Source: an uncultured Eubacteriales bacterium
Lineage (GTDB): Bacteria; Bacillota; Clostridia; Oscillospirales; Oscillospiraceae
Reading direction: 5' to 3'
DNA: 22,289 nucleotides
NCBI GenBank assembly: GCA_900547405.1
Contig: URGL01000045.1
Coordinates: 1 to 22,289, forward strand
Part shown: piece after piece, positions 14,421 through 22,240 of the stretch
Numbering within the stretch: position 1 is the stretch's first letter
How the letters are laid out: every line of letters starts with the position of its first letter
Position numbers and translations under genes: made by a program
The notes under the pieces: model-generated
Told to the model about the DNA's origin: nothing
Databases searched by the model: none
Seen by the model: only the letters and a program-made list of their open reading frames with translations

Positions 14421-14526
14421 CCTGTAGGGGCGGCTATTAGCCGCCCGCGGCGTATCGTAAATGAGTGCTTTGGACCAAACGCTCTGTCCCGGAGGTAAGC
14501 GGGCGGCTGATAGCCGCCCCTACGGG
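14421..14526. mobile_element. MITE-like element with 28-bp hairpin ends, 106 bp
   Basis: The ends 14421-14448 and 14499-14526 are inverted repeats matching at 26 of 28 positions. Each is also a hairpin by itself (GGCGGCTA-TTAGCCGCC type). The 50-bp middle has no ORF of note. No clear target-site duplication is visible. It lies between the glgA terminator and the GH13 gene. Confidence 0.65.
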
Positions 14527-14552
14527 ACTCAAATTCTTTGGGTTTTTTCCTC

Positions 14553-14587
14553 AAAAAATACCGCCCAAATGGTTTTGGGCGGTATTT
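14553..14587 (-). terminator. Intrinsic terminator of the glgCDA operon
   Basis: On the minus strand AAATACCGCCCAAA pairs perfectly with TTTGGGCGGTATTT (4-nt loop) and is followed by TTTT. It begins 17 nt past the glgA stop. It is the best terminator in the window. Confidence 0.93.
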
Positions 14588-14603
14588 ATGCTGTGGTGAA
14601 AGG

Positions 14604-16052
14604 TTACCAGGCCAGCATACGCTGGAAGGCTTCCATATACTTCCTTGCCGGTACATCCCAGCTGAAGTCCTGGGACATATCCCTTACCTGGAGGGCCTGG
14701 AAGGCCTGCCGGTTGCCGTTGTAGAGGTTCAGGCAGCGCTTGATGGCGGCGTAGAAGTCGTCGGCGTTGTAGCTCTGGAAGGTGAAGCCCAGGCCCTCCT
14801 TGGCGGCTTCGTCGCAGGGGGGCACGGTGTCCTTCAGTCCGCCGGTGGCGTGGACCACGGGGACGGTGCCGTAGCGCATGGCGTTCATCTGGCTCAGGCC
14901 GCAGGGCTCGCTCTTGGAGGGCATCAGGTAGATGTCTCCGGCGGCGTAGACCCGGGCGGCCAGACCCACATTGAAGGTGATCTGGGCGGATACCTGGTCC
15001 GGGAACTGGGCCTGCAGGTCCCGGAAGAAGGTCTCGTACTGGGGCTCGCCGGTGCCGATGAGGATCAGCTGGGCGTTCTCCTCCCACATGAGCCGCCGGG
15101 CCACATAGCACAGGAGGTCCAGTCCCTTGTGGCCCACCAGCCGGGTGATCATGATCATCAGGGGCACATCCGGCTCCTGGGGGAGCCCCAGCTCCTTCTG
15201 GATGGCCTTTTTGCAGGCGGCCTTGCCGGGCTGGATCTGGGCGGCGGAATAGTGGGCGGGAAGATTCCGGTCCGTCTCCGGGTCAAAAATGCCGGTGTCA
15301 ATGCCGTTGGTAATGCCGGAGAGCTTCCAGGCGTTCCGGGCCAGGATGCCGTCCAGGCCGTGGGCATAGTAGGGGTACATGAGCTCTCTTGCGTAGGTCT
15401 CGGACACGGTGGTCACCAGGTCCGCGGTCTCGATGGCACCCTTCATCATGTTTACGGAGCCGTTCATATCCATGCAGCCCCGATACTCCCAGGGCAGGCC
15501 CAGAATGTCGTCGAAGAAGTTGGCGTTGGCCCAGCCCTGGTACTCGATGTTGTGGATGGTGTACATGCAGCGGGTATTTTTCAGGGCGGTGTCCCGGTAG
15601 CTGGCCTTGAGATACACGGGGATCATGCCGGTCTGCCAGTCGTTGCACTGGATCACATCCGGGGTGAATTCCAGGGCGATCATGGCATCCAGGCAGGCCT
15701 TGGAGAAGTAGGCGAAGCGCTCGCCGTCATCCATGTCGCCGTAGATGGCCCCGGTGCGGGTGCCGAAATAATAGTCGTTGTCGATGAAATAGACCTGGAA
15801 GCCCCGGGGGCAGTCCGTGAGCTTCCGCAGGCCGGCGTACTGCTGACGCCAGCCCATCTGCACCCGGAACTGGGCCACCTGCTCCGTTTCATAGGCGGTA
15901 TTGCTCTTGATCTTGTTGTAGTAAGGCAGGAACAGCCAGACCTCATTGCCCTGGATGCGGCTCAGGGCCGTGGGCAGAGCCTCCATCACGTCCCCAAGGC
16001 CGCCGGACTTGGCGTAGGGGGCCGCTTCCGAAGCGCAGATGACGATTTTCAT
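14604..16052 (-). CDS. glgA: Glycogen synthase (ADP-glucose type)
   Basis: GlgA adds glucose from ADP-glucose to the non-reducing ends of alpha-1,4-glucan in the cytosol. The 482-aa length is normal. The N-terminal ADP-glucose motif KSGGLGDV is at 15-22, QCNDWQTG at 135-142, VSETYARE at 216-223, the TRLVGHKGLDLL region at 303-314, and the GT5 signature SKSEPCGLSQMNAMRYG at 379-395 includes E382. It is the last gene of glgC-glgD-glgA; the ATG overlaps the glgD stop (ATGA, 16049-16052), so the two are coupled. A strong terminator follows. Confidence 0.97.
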   Translation of the reverse strand: MKIVICASEAAPYAKSGGLGDVMEALPTALSRIQGNEVWLFLPYYNKIKSNTAYETEQVAQFRVQMGWRQQYAGLRKLTDCPRGFQVYFIDNDYYFGTRTGAIYGDMDDGERFAYFSKACLDAMIALEFTPDVIQCNDWQTGMIPVYLKASYRDTALKNTRCMYTIHNIEYQGWANANFFDDILGLPWEYRGCMDMNGSVNMMKGAIETADLVTTVSETYARELMYPYYAHGLDGILARNAWKLSGITNGIDTGIFDPETDRNLPAHYSAAQIQPGKAACKKAIQKELGLPQEPDVPLMIMITRLVGHKGLDLLCYVARRLMWEENAQLILIGTGEPQYETFFRDLQAQFPDQVSAQITFNVGLAARVYAAGDIYLMPSKSEPCGLSQMNAMRYGTVPVVHATGGLKDTVPPCDEAAKEGLGFTFQSYNADDFYAAIKRCLNLYNGNRQAFQALQVRDMSQDFSWDVPARKYMEAFQRMLAW

Positions 16053-17161
16053 ACGGTATCCCCCCGTTTGATGACAATGGGATTGGTGCGGGTGCCGATG
16101 AGCTTGGCACCGGGCCGCACGGTGACGTTCTTGTCCAGGATCACGTTCTTCAGGTAAGCGCCCTGGCCCACAACGGTGTCGTTCATGATGACGCAGTCCT
16201 CAACCTCTGCCCCGGGGGCCAGAGTCACCTGGCGGAACAGAATGGAGTCCTTGGCGGAGCCTTCCAGCAGGCAGCCGTCGGCCACCATGCAGTTTTCGAT
16301 CCGGCTGCCCTCTCCGTAGTAGGAGGGCACCCGGTCCCGGACCTTGGTGTAGACGGGATGCTTCCGGTCGAAAATGCTCTCGTGGACCTTGGGATCCAGC
16401 AGAGCCATGGAATTTTCGAAGTAGTCCTGTACGCTCTCGTTGTACAGGGCGATGCCGTCAAACTCGCAGGCGTTGACGCTGACCTTGCCGCTCTGCCAGC
16501 CGCCCAGGATCAGGTCCCGGTCCATGTGGAAGGCGTTGTGGGCAATGCGCTCCCGGACCATGTTGATGAGCCACTTCTTGGTGGTGACGAACAGGTCGAT
16601 GGAGGCGTAATACTCCGGACCCGGGGCGTAGTCCACCACGATGTCGCTGACTTCCTTCTTCTCGTCCAGGGCCACGGCCAGGTCCAGCATCCGCTTGCTG
16701 TTGGCAACGCCGGACTTCACCACCACGGTGATGTCCTTGCCGCTCTTGATGTGCTCGGCCAGGACTCTCTTCAGGTCGATGTTGTAGGTAACGGCGGAGT
16801 CCACCAGGAATACGTACTCGTCTTCCTGCCCATGCTCCAGGAAGGGCATGGCGTTGGAAAGGGACTCCAGCTTCCCCCGGTAGCTGTGGAATTCGGAATT
16901 GGCATAGGGGGTGATGTATTGCAGGCCCCCCTCGCCCAGCTCCAGGCCCCACTCCTCGCCGTCACCGATGTGGTCCATCAGGGACTGGAAGTTGAACCGG
17001 GAGATAATGCCCAGGTGGTGTACACCGGCGCAGCTCAGGTTGGTCAGGGCGAAGTCCACCTGGCGGTAGCGGCCCCCGAAGGGGATGGAGGCGATGGACC
17101 GCCTGGCAGTCAGCTCTCCGATATTGGCATCATTGGTAAAGATAATACCCATTGCGTTCAT
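16049..17161 (-). CDS. glgD: GlgD, ADP-glucose pyrophosphorylase regulatory-type subunit
   Basis: GlgD is a paralogue of GlgC that forms a hetero-oligomer with it in Firmicutes and raises its activity. The 370-aa protein keeps the fold (RSIASIPFGGRYRQVDFALTN at 21-41; a left-handed beta-helix at the C-terminus with DCVIMNDTVVGQG) but lacks the GGxGTRL pyrophosphate loop, having TNDANIGELTARR instead, so it is probably inactive by itself. I chose ATG 17161, since AAGG lies 8 nt before it; a second in-frame ATG is at 17152. It starts 14 nt past the glgC stop and overlaps glgA. Confidence 0.95.
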   Translation of the reverse strand: MNAMGIIFTNDANIGELTARRSIASIPFGGRYRQVDFALTNLSCAGVHHLGIISRFNFQSLMDHIGDGEEWGLELGEGGLQYITPYANSEFHSYRGKLESLSNAMPFLEHGQEDEYVFLVDSAVTYNIDLKRVLAEHIKSGKDITVVVKSGVANSKRMLDLAVALDEKKEVSDIVVDYAPGPEYYASIDLFVTTKKWLINMVRERIAHNAFHMDRDLILGGWQSGKVSVNACEFDGIALYNESVQDYFENSMALLDPKVHESIFDRKHPVYTKVRDRVPSYYGEGSRIENCMVADGCLLEGSAKDSILFRQVTLAPGAEVEDCVIMNDTVVGQGAYLKNVILDKNVTVRPGAKLIGTRTNPIVIKRGDTV

Positions 17162-17175
17162 AGCGGTCACCTTCC

Positions 17176-18363
17176 TTACATCATTTCGCCGGGCCTCAGC
17201 ACGGCGTTCTCTTCTACCACGGCACCCTTGGAGGTGACGCTGATCTGCATTTCCTCGCCCTCGGCGTAAGCGCCGCCCACTACGGCGTTTCTGCACACCC
17301 GGCTGTTCTCGCCCAGGATGGCATGGCGGACGATGGCGCCGGACTCAATGACCACTCCGGGCATGACCACGGAGTCCTCTACCACGGCGCCGGGGCCGAT
17401 CTTGCAGCCTACGGAGATGACGCTGTGGTATACTTCGCCTCTTACCTCACTGCCCTCGGCAATGAAGCAGTTGACGGTCTTGGCGGAGGGGGCGATGAAG
17501 GAGGAGGGCAGGGCGCTGTTCCGGGCGTAGATCTTGAACCGCTCGCCCCGGAGGTTGAAGACGGGATCCTTGCCCAGCAGGTCCATGTTGGCTTCCCACA
17601 GGGAGGAGATGGTGCCCACGTCCTTCCAGTAGCCGTCGAAGGGATAGGCCATCATCTTGTGGCCCTGGTTCAGCAGGTTGGGGATGATGTTCTTGCCGAA
17701 GTCGTTGGAGGACTTGGGATCCTCCTCATCCTCCGTCAGGGCCTTTTTCAGCACCTGCCAGTTGAAGACGTAGATGCCCATCGAGGCGTTGGTGGACTTG
17801 GGACGGGCGGGCTTCTCCTCGAACTCGTAGATGGACATATCCGGGTTGGTGTTCAGGATGCCGAACCGGGAGGCCTCGGCCAGGGGTACGTTCCGCACGG
17901 CGATGGTGCAGGAGGCCTGGTGCTTCTCGTGGTACTCCACCATGGCGGCGTAGTCCATTTTGTAGATATGGTCACCGGACAGGATCACCACATAGTCGGG
18001 ATCGTACCGGTCGATAAAGTCGATATTTTGGTAAATGGCATTGGCGGTGCCCTTGTACCAGCCGCTCTTCTTGTCGTGGCGCTCGTAGGGGGGCAGGACC
18101 TGGGCGCAGCTATGGGTCTTGTTCAGATTCCAGGGCTGGCCGTTGCCGATATATTCGTTCAGCTCCAAAGGCTGATACTGGGTCAGAATGCCCACGGTAT
18201 CGATGCCGGAATTCACACAGTTGGACAGGGGAAAATCAATGATGCGGTACTTTCCGCCGAAGGGAACGGCAGGCTTGGCGGTTTTCTCCGTCAGGACCTT
18301 GAGTCTGCTGCCCTGGCCGCCGGCCAGAAGCATGGCGATGCAGCGTTTTTTCTGAAAATACAT
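17176..18363 (-). CDS. glgC: Glucose-1-phosphate adenylyltransferase (ADP-glucose pyrophosphorylase)
   Basis: GlgC makes ADP-glucose from glucose-1-phosphate and ATP, the committed step of bacterial glycogen synthesis. The 395-aa protein has LLAGGQGSRLKVLTEKTAKP (12-31), GTANAIYQN (105-113), SGDHIYKMDY (129-138), FEEKPARP (181-188) and a C-terminal beta-helix. GTG (18369) and ATG (18363) are both in frame; I chose the ATG because AAGGAG is 8 nt from it and only 2 nt from the GTG. It is the first gene of glgC-glgD-glgA. The 102-nt gap upstream has -10-like TATGAT/TATGGT sequences near 18460 without a good -35, and a perfect 12-bp palindrome at 18432-18443. Confidence 0.97.
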   Translation of the reverse strand: MYFQKKRCIAMLLAGGQGSRLKVLTEKTAKPAVPFGGKYRIIDFPLSNCVNSGIDTVGILTQYQPLELNEYIGNGQPWNLNKTHSCAQVLPPYERHDKKSGWYKGTANAIYQNIDFIDRYDPDYVVILSGDHIYKMDYAAMVEYHEKHQASCTIAVRNVPLAEASRFGILNTNPDMSIYEFEEKPARPKSTNASMGIYVFNWQVLKKALTEDEEDPKSSNDFGKNIIPNLLNQGHKMMAYPFDGYWKDVGTISSLWEANMDLLGKDPVFNLRGERFKIYARNSALPSSFIAPSAKTVNCFIAEGSEVRGEVYHSVISVGCKIGPGAVVEDSVVMPGVVIESGAIVRHAILGENSRVCRNAVVGGAYAEGEEMQISVTSKGAVVEENAVLRPGEMM

Positions 18364-18431
18364 GGTCACAACTCCTTAGTAGAGATTCATTATGCAGATG
18401 CGTTATATGTGGTCATGGGCAGAAAAGGACG

Positions 18432-18443
18432 GCGAATATTCGC
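18432..18443. promoter_or_regulatory. 12-bp palindrome upstream of glgC, possible operator
   Basis: GCGAATATTCGC is a perfect palindrome 69-80 nt before the glgC ATG, in the short gap after the GNAT gene. It could bind a regulator. A palindrome this short can occur by chance. Confidence 0.3.
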
Positions 18444-18465
18444 ATTTCTCCCCACGCATACCATA

Positions 18466-19062
18466 TCATATTTTTCCCGATTCTGAAAGTGACATTTTAC
18501 CTAAAATATTCCCAATCTTTTGTGTATCTTTGCTAAAGTCAAACCAGGTAACAGGCGTATTCCTGGGAATTTCGACAGAACTCAGCCGTTTCTCCAACCA
18601 ATAGACATCCAGCCATCTGCCAAATTTCAAGCCGCAGTGATGGAAAAGTCCGCACTGGCTGTAGCCCTGGGCCCGGTGAAAAGCCAGGCTCTCCCTGTTT
18701 TCTCCGGTGATCACGGCGAAGGACAGGATGTAGCCCATTTGCCGCAGAAGCTCCTCCAGGGCCCCGTAGAGCTGCCTGCCGATGTGTTTTCCCCGGGCCT
18801 CCGGCCGCAGGTAGATAGAGGGCTCGGCGCACCAGCCGTAGGCCGCCCGCTCAAAGGGAAGGCTGGCGTAGGCGTAGCCCAGGATCTTCCCCTCCTCCTC
18901 CCAGAGGAGCCAGGGAAAGCCCTCCGTCACCTGCCGGAAGCGCTCCGTAAATTCCTCCAAAGAGGGCACGGTGTACTCAAAGGTAACGGTGGTGGTCTCG
19001 ATATAGGGGGCGTAGATATTCAATATTTCCGGCACATCCGCCTGGGTGGCAACACGGATCAC
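18466..19062 (-). CDS. GNAT acetyltransferase, phosphinothricin acetyltransferase-like
   Basis: This 198-aa protein should transfer acetyl from acetyl-CoA to an amine in the cytosol. It begins MIRVATQADVPEILNIYAPY, the usual start of the Pat/YncA group, with TTTVTFEYTVPSLEEF after it, ILGYAYAS, RPEARGKHIGRQLYGALEELL (the acetyl-CoA binding loop, RGKHIG) and HHCGLKFGRWLDVYWLEKRL near the end. Relatives acetylate phosphinothricin or methionine derivatives; the substrate here is not known. The GTG at 19062 is chosen over the TTG at 19104 because the latter lies inside the promoter spacer. About 35 extra residues follow the standard end and show no motif. It is transcribed away from mgtE. Confidence 0.88.
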   Translation of the reverse strand: MIRVATQADVPEILNIYAPYIETTTVTFEYTVPSLEEFTERFRQVTEGFPWLLWEEEGKILGYAYASLPFERAAYGWCAEPSIYLRPEARGKHIGRQLYGALEELLRQMGYILSFAVITGENRESLAFHRAQGYSQCGLFHHCGLKFGRWLDVYWLEKRLSSVEIPRNTPVTWFDFSKDTQKIGNILGKMSLSESGKI

Positions 19063-19091
19063 GGTGTATCCATCCCTTTCTTTTTTGTACC

Positions 19092-19120
19092 ATTTTATTC
19101 CCAAAGTTGTCCACTGTCAA
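19092..19120 (-). promoter_or_regulatory. GNAT gene promoter
   Basis: On the minus strand TTGACA (19115-19120) and TAAAAT (19092-19097) are 17 bp apart. This fixes the GNAT start downstream of 19085. Its -35 is 2 bp from the -35 of the mgtE promoter. Confidence 0.85.
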
Positions 19121-19122
19121 GG

Positions 19123-19151
19123 TTGACTTTTGGCTCTTTTGGGGATACAAT
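19123..19151 (+). promoter_or_regulatory. mgtE promoter
   Basis: TTGACT (19123-19128) and TACAAT (19146-19151) are 17 bp apart on the plus strand. Transcription would start near 19158, leaving a leader of about 165 nt. Confidence 0.85.
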
Positions 19152-19187
19152 AAGAACGATTTGTGTAACCGAAAAGGGGGGAAGATC

Positions 19188-19265
19188 ATGGACGCCGGAG
19201 GAAGCGGCAATATACCCGGCCGAAGTTGCCTGATTTTCCCCGCTTATGTGTATCATAACTGGTAA
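19188..19265 (+). CDS. Putative 25-aa leader peptide upstream of mgtE
   Basis: An ATG 6 nt past AGGGGGG opens a 25-codon ORF in the mgtE leader: it starts MDAGGSGNIPGRSC and ends FPAYVYHNW before TAA. The last codons lie in a hairpin (CCTGATTTT at about 19228 with AAAATCAGG at about 19263), inside which TTATG and CATAA also pair. Translation to the end would therefore disturb the hairpin. Proline-containing leader peptides are known to sense Mg2+ in enterobacteria (mgtL); a similar role here is inference. Confidence 0.4.
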   Translation: MDAGGSGNIPGRSCLIFPAYVYHNW

Positions 19266-19322
19266 AATCAGGGAGCTTCGCCGAGTTTCACCAACCCAAA
19301 ATCAAATATTGGAGGTAAAACT

Positions 19323-20702
19323 ATGGCAGAACGCTTTGAAATCGTAGAAAAAGCCCTCCTCAAGATGCTGGAAGAGAAGAAGTATTCCACTCTGCGGGAC
19401 ATCCTCATCACCATGAATCCCGCGGACGTGGCCGGTCTTTTCGACGGCCTGGAGGAAAAGCAGATCCCCGTCATGTTCCGCCTGCTTCCCAAGGAGCAGG
19501 CAGCGGAGACCTTTGTGGAAATGGAGCCTGAGGCTCAGCAGCTGCTGATCCAGGGCTTCTCGGACAACGAGCTCCGGGAGGTGCTGGACGAACTATACGT
19601 AGATGACGCGGCGGACCTGGTAGAGGAAATGCCCGCCAATGTGGTCCGGCGGATCCTTGGCCAGGCAGACCCGGAAATGCGCAGCTCCATCAACCAGATC
19701 CTGCGCTACCCCGAAAACTCCGCCGGTGCCCTGATGACCATGGAGTATGTATCCCTCCGGCCGGACATGACCGTGGAGGAGGCCATCCTGCGCATCCGCC
19801 GCCAGGGTGTGGACAAAGAGACCATCTATACCTGCTATGTGCTGGATAAGGACCGGACGCTGCTGGGCATCGTCACCGTAAAGGACCTGCTGCTGGCCGA
19901 GAGCGACGACACGGAGATCCGGGAGATCATGACCTCCAACATCATCTCCGTCACCACCCAGGACGACCAGGAAGAGGTCGCCAAAATGTTCTCCAAATAC
20001 AACTTCCTGGCTTTGCCCGTTGTGGATACCGAAAACCGGATGGTGGGTATCGTCACCTTCGACGACGCCATGGATGTTATGGAAGAAGAGGCCACCGAGG
20101 ACATGGAGATCATGGCCGCTATGACCCCTTCGGAAAAGAGCTACCTGAAAAGCTCTCCCTTCGAGCTGTACAAGCACCGGATCCCCTGGCTGATGCTGCT
20201 GATGGTGTCCGCCACCTTTACGGGCATGATCATCTCCTCCTTCGAAAGTGCCCTGACCAAGCTGGCTGCCCTGACGGCCTTCATCCCCATGCTGATGGAT
20301 ACCGGCGGCAACTGCGGCTCCCAGTCCTCCGTCACCGTGATCCGCGCCCTGAGCCTGGACGAGCTGGAGTTCTCCGATGCGCTCACCGTGCTGTGGAAGG
20401 AGATCCGTACCGCCGTGCTATGCGGCATCACCCTGGCCGCCGTGTGCTTCCTGAAGGTGCTGCTGGTGGACCGGCTCCTGATGGGCAACGCCAGCATCAG
20501 CCTTTCCGTGGACCTGGTCATCTGCCTGGCCCTGGGGGTCACCGTCATCATGGCCAAAATGGTGGGCTGTACCCTGCCCCTTCTCGCCAAGAAGCTGGGC
20601 TTCGACCCCGCCGTCATGGCCTCCCCCTTCATCACCACCATTGTGGACGCCCTGTCCCTGCTGGTGTACTTCCTCTTTGCCAAGACCATTCTGGGACTAT
20701 AA
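19323..20702 (+). CDS. mgtE: Magnesium transporter MgtE
   Basis: MgtE is a Mg2+-gated Mg2+ channel in the cell membrane. The 459-aa protein has the N-domain (about 1-130, ending in RYPENSAGALMTMEYVS at 128-144), two CBS domains (about 138-265; LGIVTVKDLL at 181-190 and VGIVTFDDAMDVM at 241-253) that sense Mg2+, and a five-helix membrane domain from about 287. The ion path motifs FIPMLMDTGGNCGSQSS (320-336) and DPAVMASPFITTIVDALS (428-445) are intact, with D442 at the place of the key pore Asp. GGAGG precedes the ATG at a good distance. It is a single gene with a long leader, described separately; no terminator is obvious after it. Confidence 0.97.
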   Translation: MAERFEIVEKALLKMLEEKKYSTLRDILITMNPADVAGLFDGLEEKQIPVMFRLLPKEQAAETFVEMEPEAQQLLIQGFSDNELREVLDELYVDDAADLVEEMPANVVRRILGQADPEMRSSINQILRYPENSAGALMTMEYVSLRPDMTVEEAILRIRRQGVDKETIYTCYVLDKDRTLLGIVTVKDLLLAESDDTEIREIMTSNIISVTTQDDQEEVAKMFSKYNFLALPVVDTENRMVGIVTFDDAMDVMEEEATEDMEIMAAMTPSEKSYLKSSPFELYKHRIPWLMLLMVSATFTGMIISSFESALTKLAALTAFIPMLMDTGGNCGSQSSVTVIRALSLDELEFSDALTVLWKEIRTAVLCGITLAAVCFLKVLLVDRLLMGNASISLSVDLVICLALGVTVIMAKMVGCTLPLLAKKLGFDPAVMASPFITTIVDALSLLVYFLFAKTILGL

Positions 20703-20761
20703 GAAAACCGGCCCGCCCCTTGACGCTCCAAAAAATGTTTTCCCCAGACGAAAAAAAGTGC

Positions 20762-20790
20762 TTGACAAACAGACAAACCTGATGTATAAA
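20762..20790 (+). promoter_or_regulatory. Promoter of the Trp T-box / trpX transcript
   Basis: TTGACA (20762-20767) and TATAAA (20785-20790) lie 17 bp apart. Transcription begins near 20797, just ahead of the T-box. Confidence 0.9.
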
Positions 20791-20819
20791 AAGAACAATT
20801 CAAATACCTACCAAACCAA

Positions 20820-21090
20820 CGAAGCGGAAGTAAAGCTGCAAGCGCATCCACAGAGAGTCCCGGGAGCTGTGATCGGGGCGAAGAGCGGGGCAGCAAATGG
20901 GCCGCCGAGGGCAGGGAGAAAAGGGGAGACCCCCATGAGTATCTTCTGACGCAATGCCAGCGTTAACGGGCAAAGGGCGTGTTGGCGCTCTGCAGAGCGG
21001 TCGGAGTTTTCCGGCAAGCAAGGTGGTACCGCAGAATTTGTATTTTCTGTCCTTGCTCCCCCTAGGGGGAGTGAGGGCATTTTTATTTTC
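20820..21090 (+). promoter_or_regulatory. T-box riboswitch, tryptophan (UGG specifier)
   Basis: The conserved T-box AAGGTGGTACCGC is at about 21020-21032, and the terminator follows. Stem I can be traced: GCGG (20824-20827) pairs CCGC (20902-20905), GCTGC (20835-20839) pairs GCAGC (20890-20894), and the internal loop has AGTA (20829-20832) opposite AAA-TGG-G. The specifier is thus UGG (20898-20900), tryptophan. The distal AGAGAG (20852-20857) is the usual conserved element. Uncharged tRNA-Trp would bind and allow transcription into the TrpX-like gene. This reading of the codon fits the downstream gene. Confidence 0.93.
21051..21089 (+). terminator. Regulated terminator of the T-box
   Basis: CCTTGCTCCCCC pairs with GGGGGAGTGAGG (one or two G-U pairs) and is followed by GCATTTTTATTTT. 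It is the alternative to the antiterminator formed with the T-box sequence. Confidence 0.9.
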
Positions 21091-21104
21091 CAGGAGGTAA
21101 TCTT

Positions 21105-21131
21105 ATGAGAAATCCGGGCAGACGATGGTGA
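21105..21131 (+). CDS. Putative 8-aa leader peptide ending in Trp
   Basis: Between the T-box terminator and trpX, ATG at 21105 follows AGGAGG by 7 nt and opens MRNPGRRW, whose last codon is TGG followed by TGA. A 6-bp hairpin (GGTGAA 21127-21132 with TTCACC 21145-21150) starts in that Trp codon. A Trp codon next to the stop, inside a stem, hints at a second layer of Trp control. Another reading is the remnant of a former T-box-controlled gene. No evidence of translation beyond the ribosome site. Confidence 0.45.
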   Translation: MRNPGRRW

Positions 21132-21187
21132 AATTTCCTTTTTGTTCACCTATCCACATTATTTTTCAATAAAAAGGAGTTATTACC

Positions 21188-22231
21188 ATGAAAAAGTTCT
21201 TTAGTGTTGCCGCTTCTCTGATCCTCTCCGCCGCTATGCTCACCGCCTGCGGCTCCCCCGCCGCTCCCGCCGCCACCACTGGGGCCCCCGAAACTACTTC
21301 CGCAGCCGTCACCCAGGCTCCTGAGACCACGGAAGAAACCAAGAGCTTCCACATTGCCATTGTCCAGCAGCTGGACCACGCCTCTCTGGACGAGATCCGG
21401 CTGGCCGTTGAGGATGAGCTTACCAAGGCTGCCGCCGACAAGGGCTTCCAGGTGAGCTACAAGGAATTCAACGGCCAGAACGACAATACCGTCCTGAACC
21501 AGATCGGGGCCCAGGTGGTCTCCGACAAGTATGATGCCATTATCCCCATTGCCTCCCTGGCCGCCCAGTGCATGGTCACCGCCGCCGACGGCACCAACAC
21601 TCCCATCATCTACGCCGCCGTCTCTGACCCCGCTACCGCGGGCCTGACGGACATCCCCAACGTCACCGGCACCTCCGATGCCCTGAATACCGCCTTCATC
21701 CTGGACATGATGCTCGCCGCCCAGCCGGATGTGAAGACCGTGGGCCTGCTGTACTCCAACAGCGAAGCCAACTCCCAGACCCCCATTGCCCAGGCCAAGG
21801 AATATCTGGAGCAGAAGGGCATTGCCTACATTGAAAAGACCGGCAACTCCACCGACGAGATCCTCACCGCCGCCAGCTCCCTGGTGGGCCGGGTGGAGGC
21901 CGTCTTCACCCCCACCGACAACGTGGTCATGGCCTGCGAGGGGGCCGTGGCTGAGATCCTGAACCAGGCCGGCATTGCCCACTATACCGGCGCGGACTCC
22001 TTCGTGGCTGCCGGTGCCTTCACCACCTCCGGCGTGAACTACACGGAGCTTGGCACCTATACCGCCGACATGGCCGTGGACATCCTCCTGGGCGGTGCCG
22101 TCCCCGAATACCATGTGATGGACGGCGGCATCATCACCGTCAATACCGATACCGCCGAGGCCCTGGGCATTGACTACAGTGTCTTCAAGACCATGGCCAA
22201 TACCGTCACCGAAGTGACCACGGTGGAGTAA
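21188..22231 (+). CDS. trpX: TrpX-like ABC transporter substrate-binding lipoprotein
   Basis: This 347-aa protein should bind an amino acid or related compound outside the cell for an ABC importer. It has a lipoprotein signal (MKKFFSVAASLILSAAMLTAC, Cys21), a Pro/Ala/Thr-rich tether (22-50), and then the ABC_sub_bind fold (COG2984): HIAIVQQLDHASLDEIR, GQNDNTVLNQIGAQVVSDKYD, PIIYAAVSDP, VTGTSDALN, VGLLYSNSEANS and EAVFTPTDNVV. AAGGAG is 8 nt before the ATG. The UGG T-box upstream points to tryptophan or a precursor as ligand. The permease and ATPase genes (trpY, trpZ) are not in the window but may follow past the end. Assignment of tryptophan rests on the T-box, not on visible ligand residues. 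Confidence 0.9.
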   Translation: MKKFFSVAASLILSAAMLTACGSPAAPAATTGAPETTSAAVTQAPETTEETKSFHIAIVQQLDHASLDEIRLAVEDELTKAAADKGFQVSYKEFNGQNDNTVLNQIGAQVVSDKYDAIIPIASLAAQCMVTAADGTNTPIIYAAVSDPATAGLTDIPNVTGTSDALNTAFILDMMLAAQPDVKTVGLLYSNSEANSQTPIAQAKEYLEQKGIAYIEKTGNSTDEILTAASSLVGRVEAVFTPTDNVVMACEGAVAEILNQAGIAHYTGADSFVAAGAFTTSGVNYTELGTYTADMAVDILLGGAVPEYHVMDGGIITVNTDTAEALGIDYSVFKTMANTVTEVTTVE

Positions 22232-22240
22232 AAGCAAAAA

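Noticed and set aside
18364..18465. Promoter of glgC
   Set aside because: TATGAT- and TATGGT-like sequences occur near 18460, but no acceptable -35 lies 16-18 bp upstream, so I did not list a site.
19063..19104. TTG start for the GNAT gene
   Set aside because: The codon lies in the spacer of the predicted promoter, so it would not be in the mRNA.
19158..19322. M-box magnesium riboswitch ahead of mgtE
   Set aside because: I could not find the conserved AGGTGAGGCTCC-type core, so I only list a structured leader.
20641..20949. Plus-strand ORF across the mgtE end, promoter and T-box
   Set aside because: It spans a promoter and a structured RNA, and overlaps mgtE out of frame.
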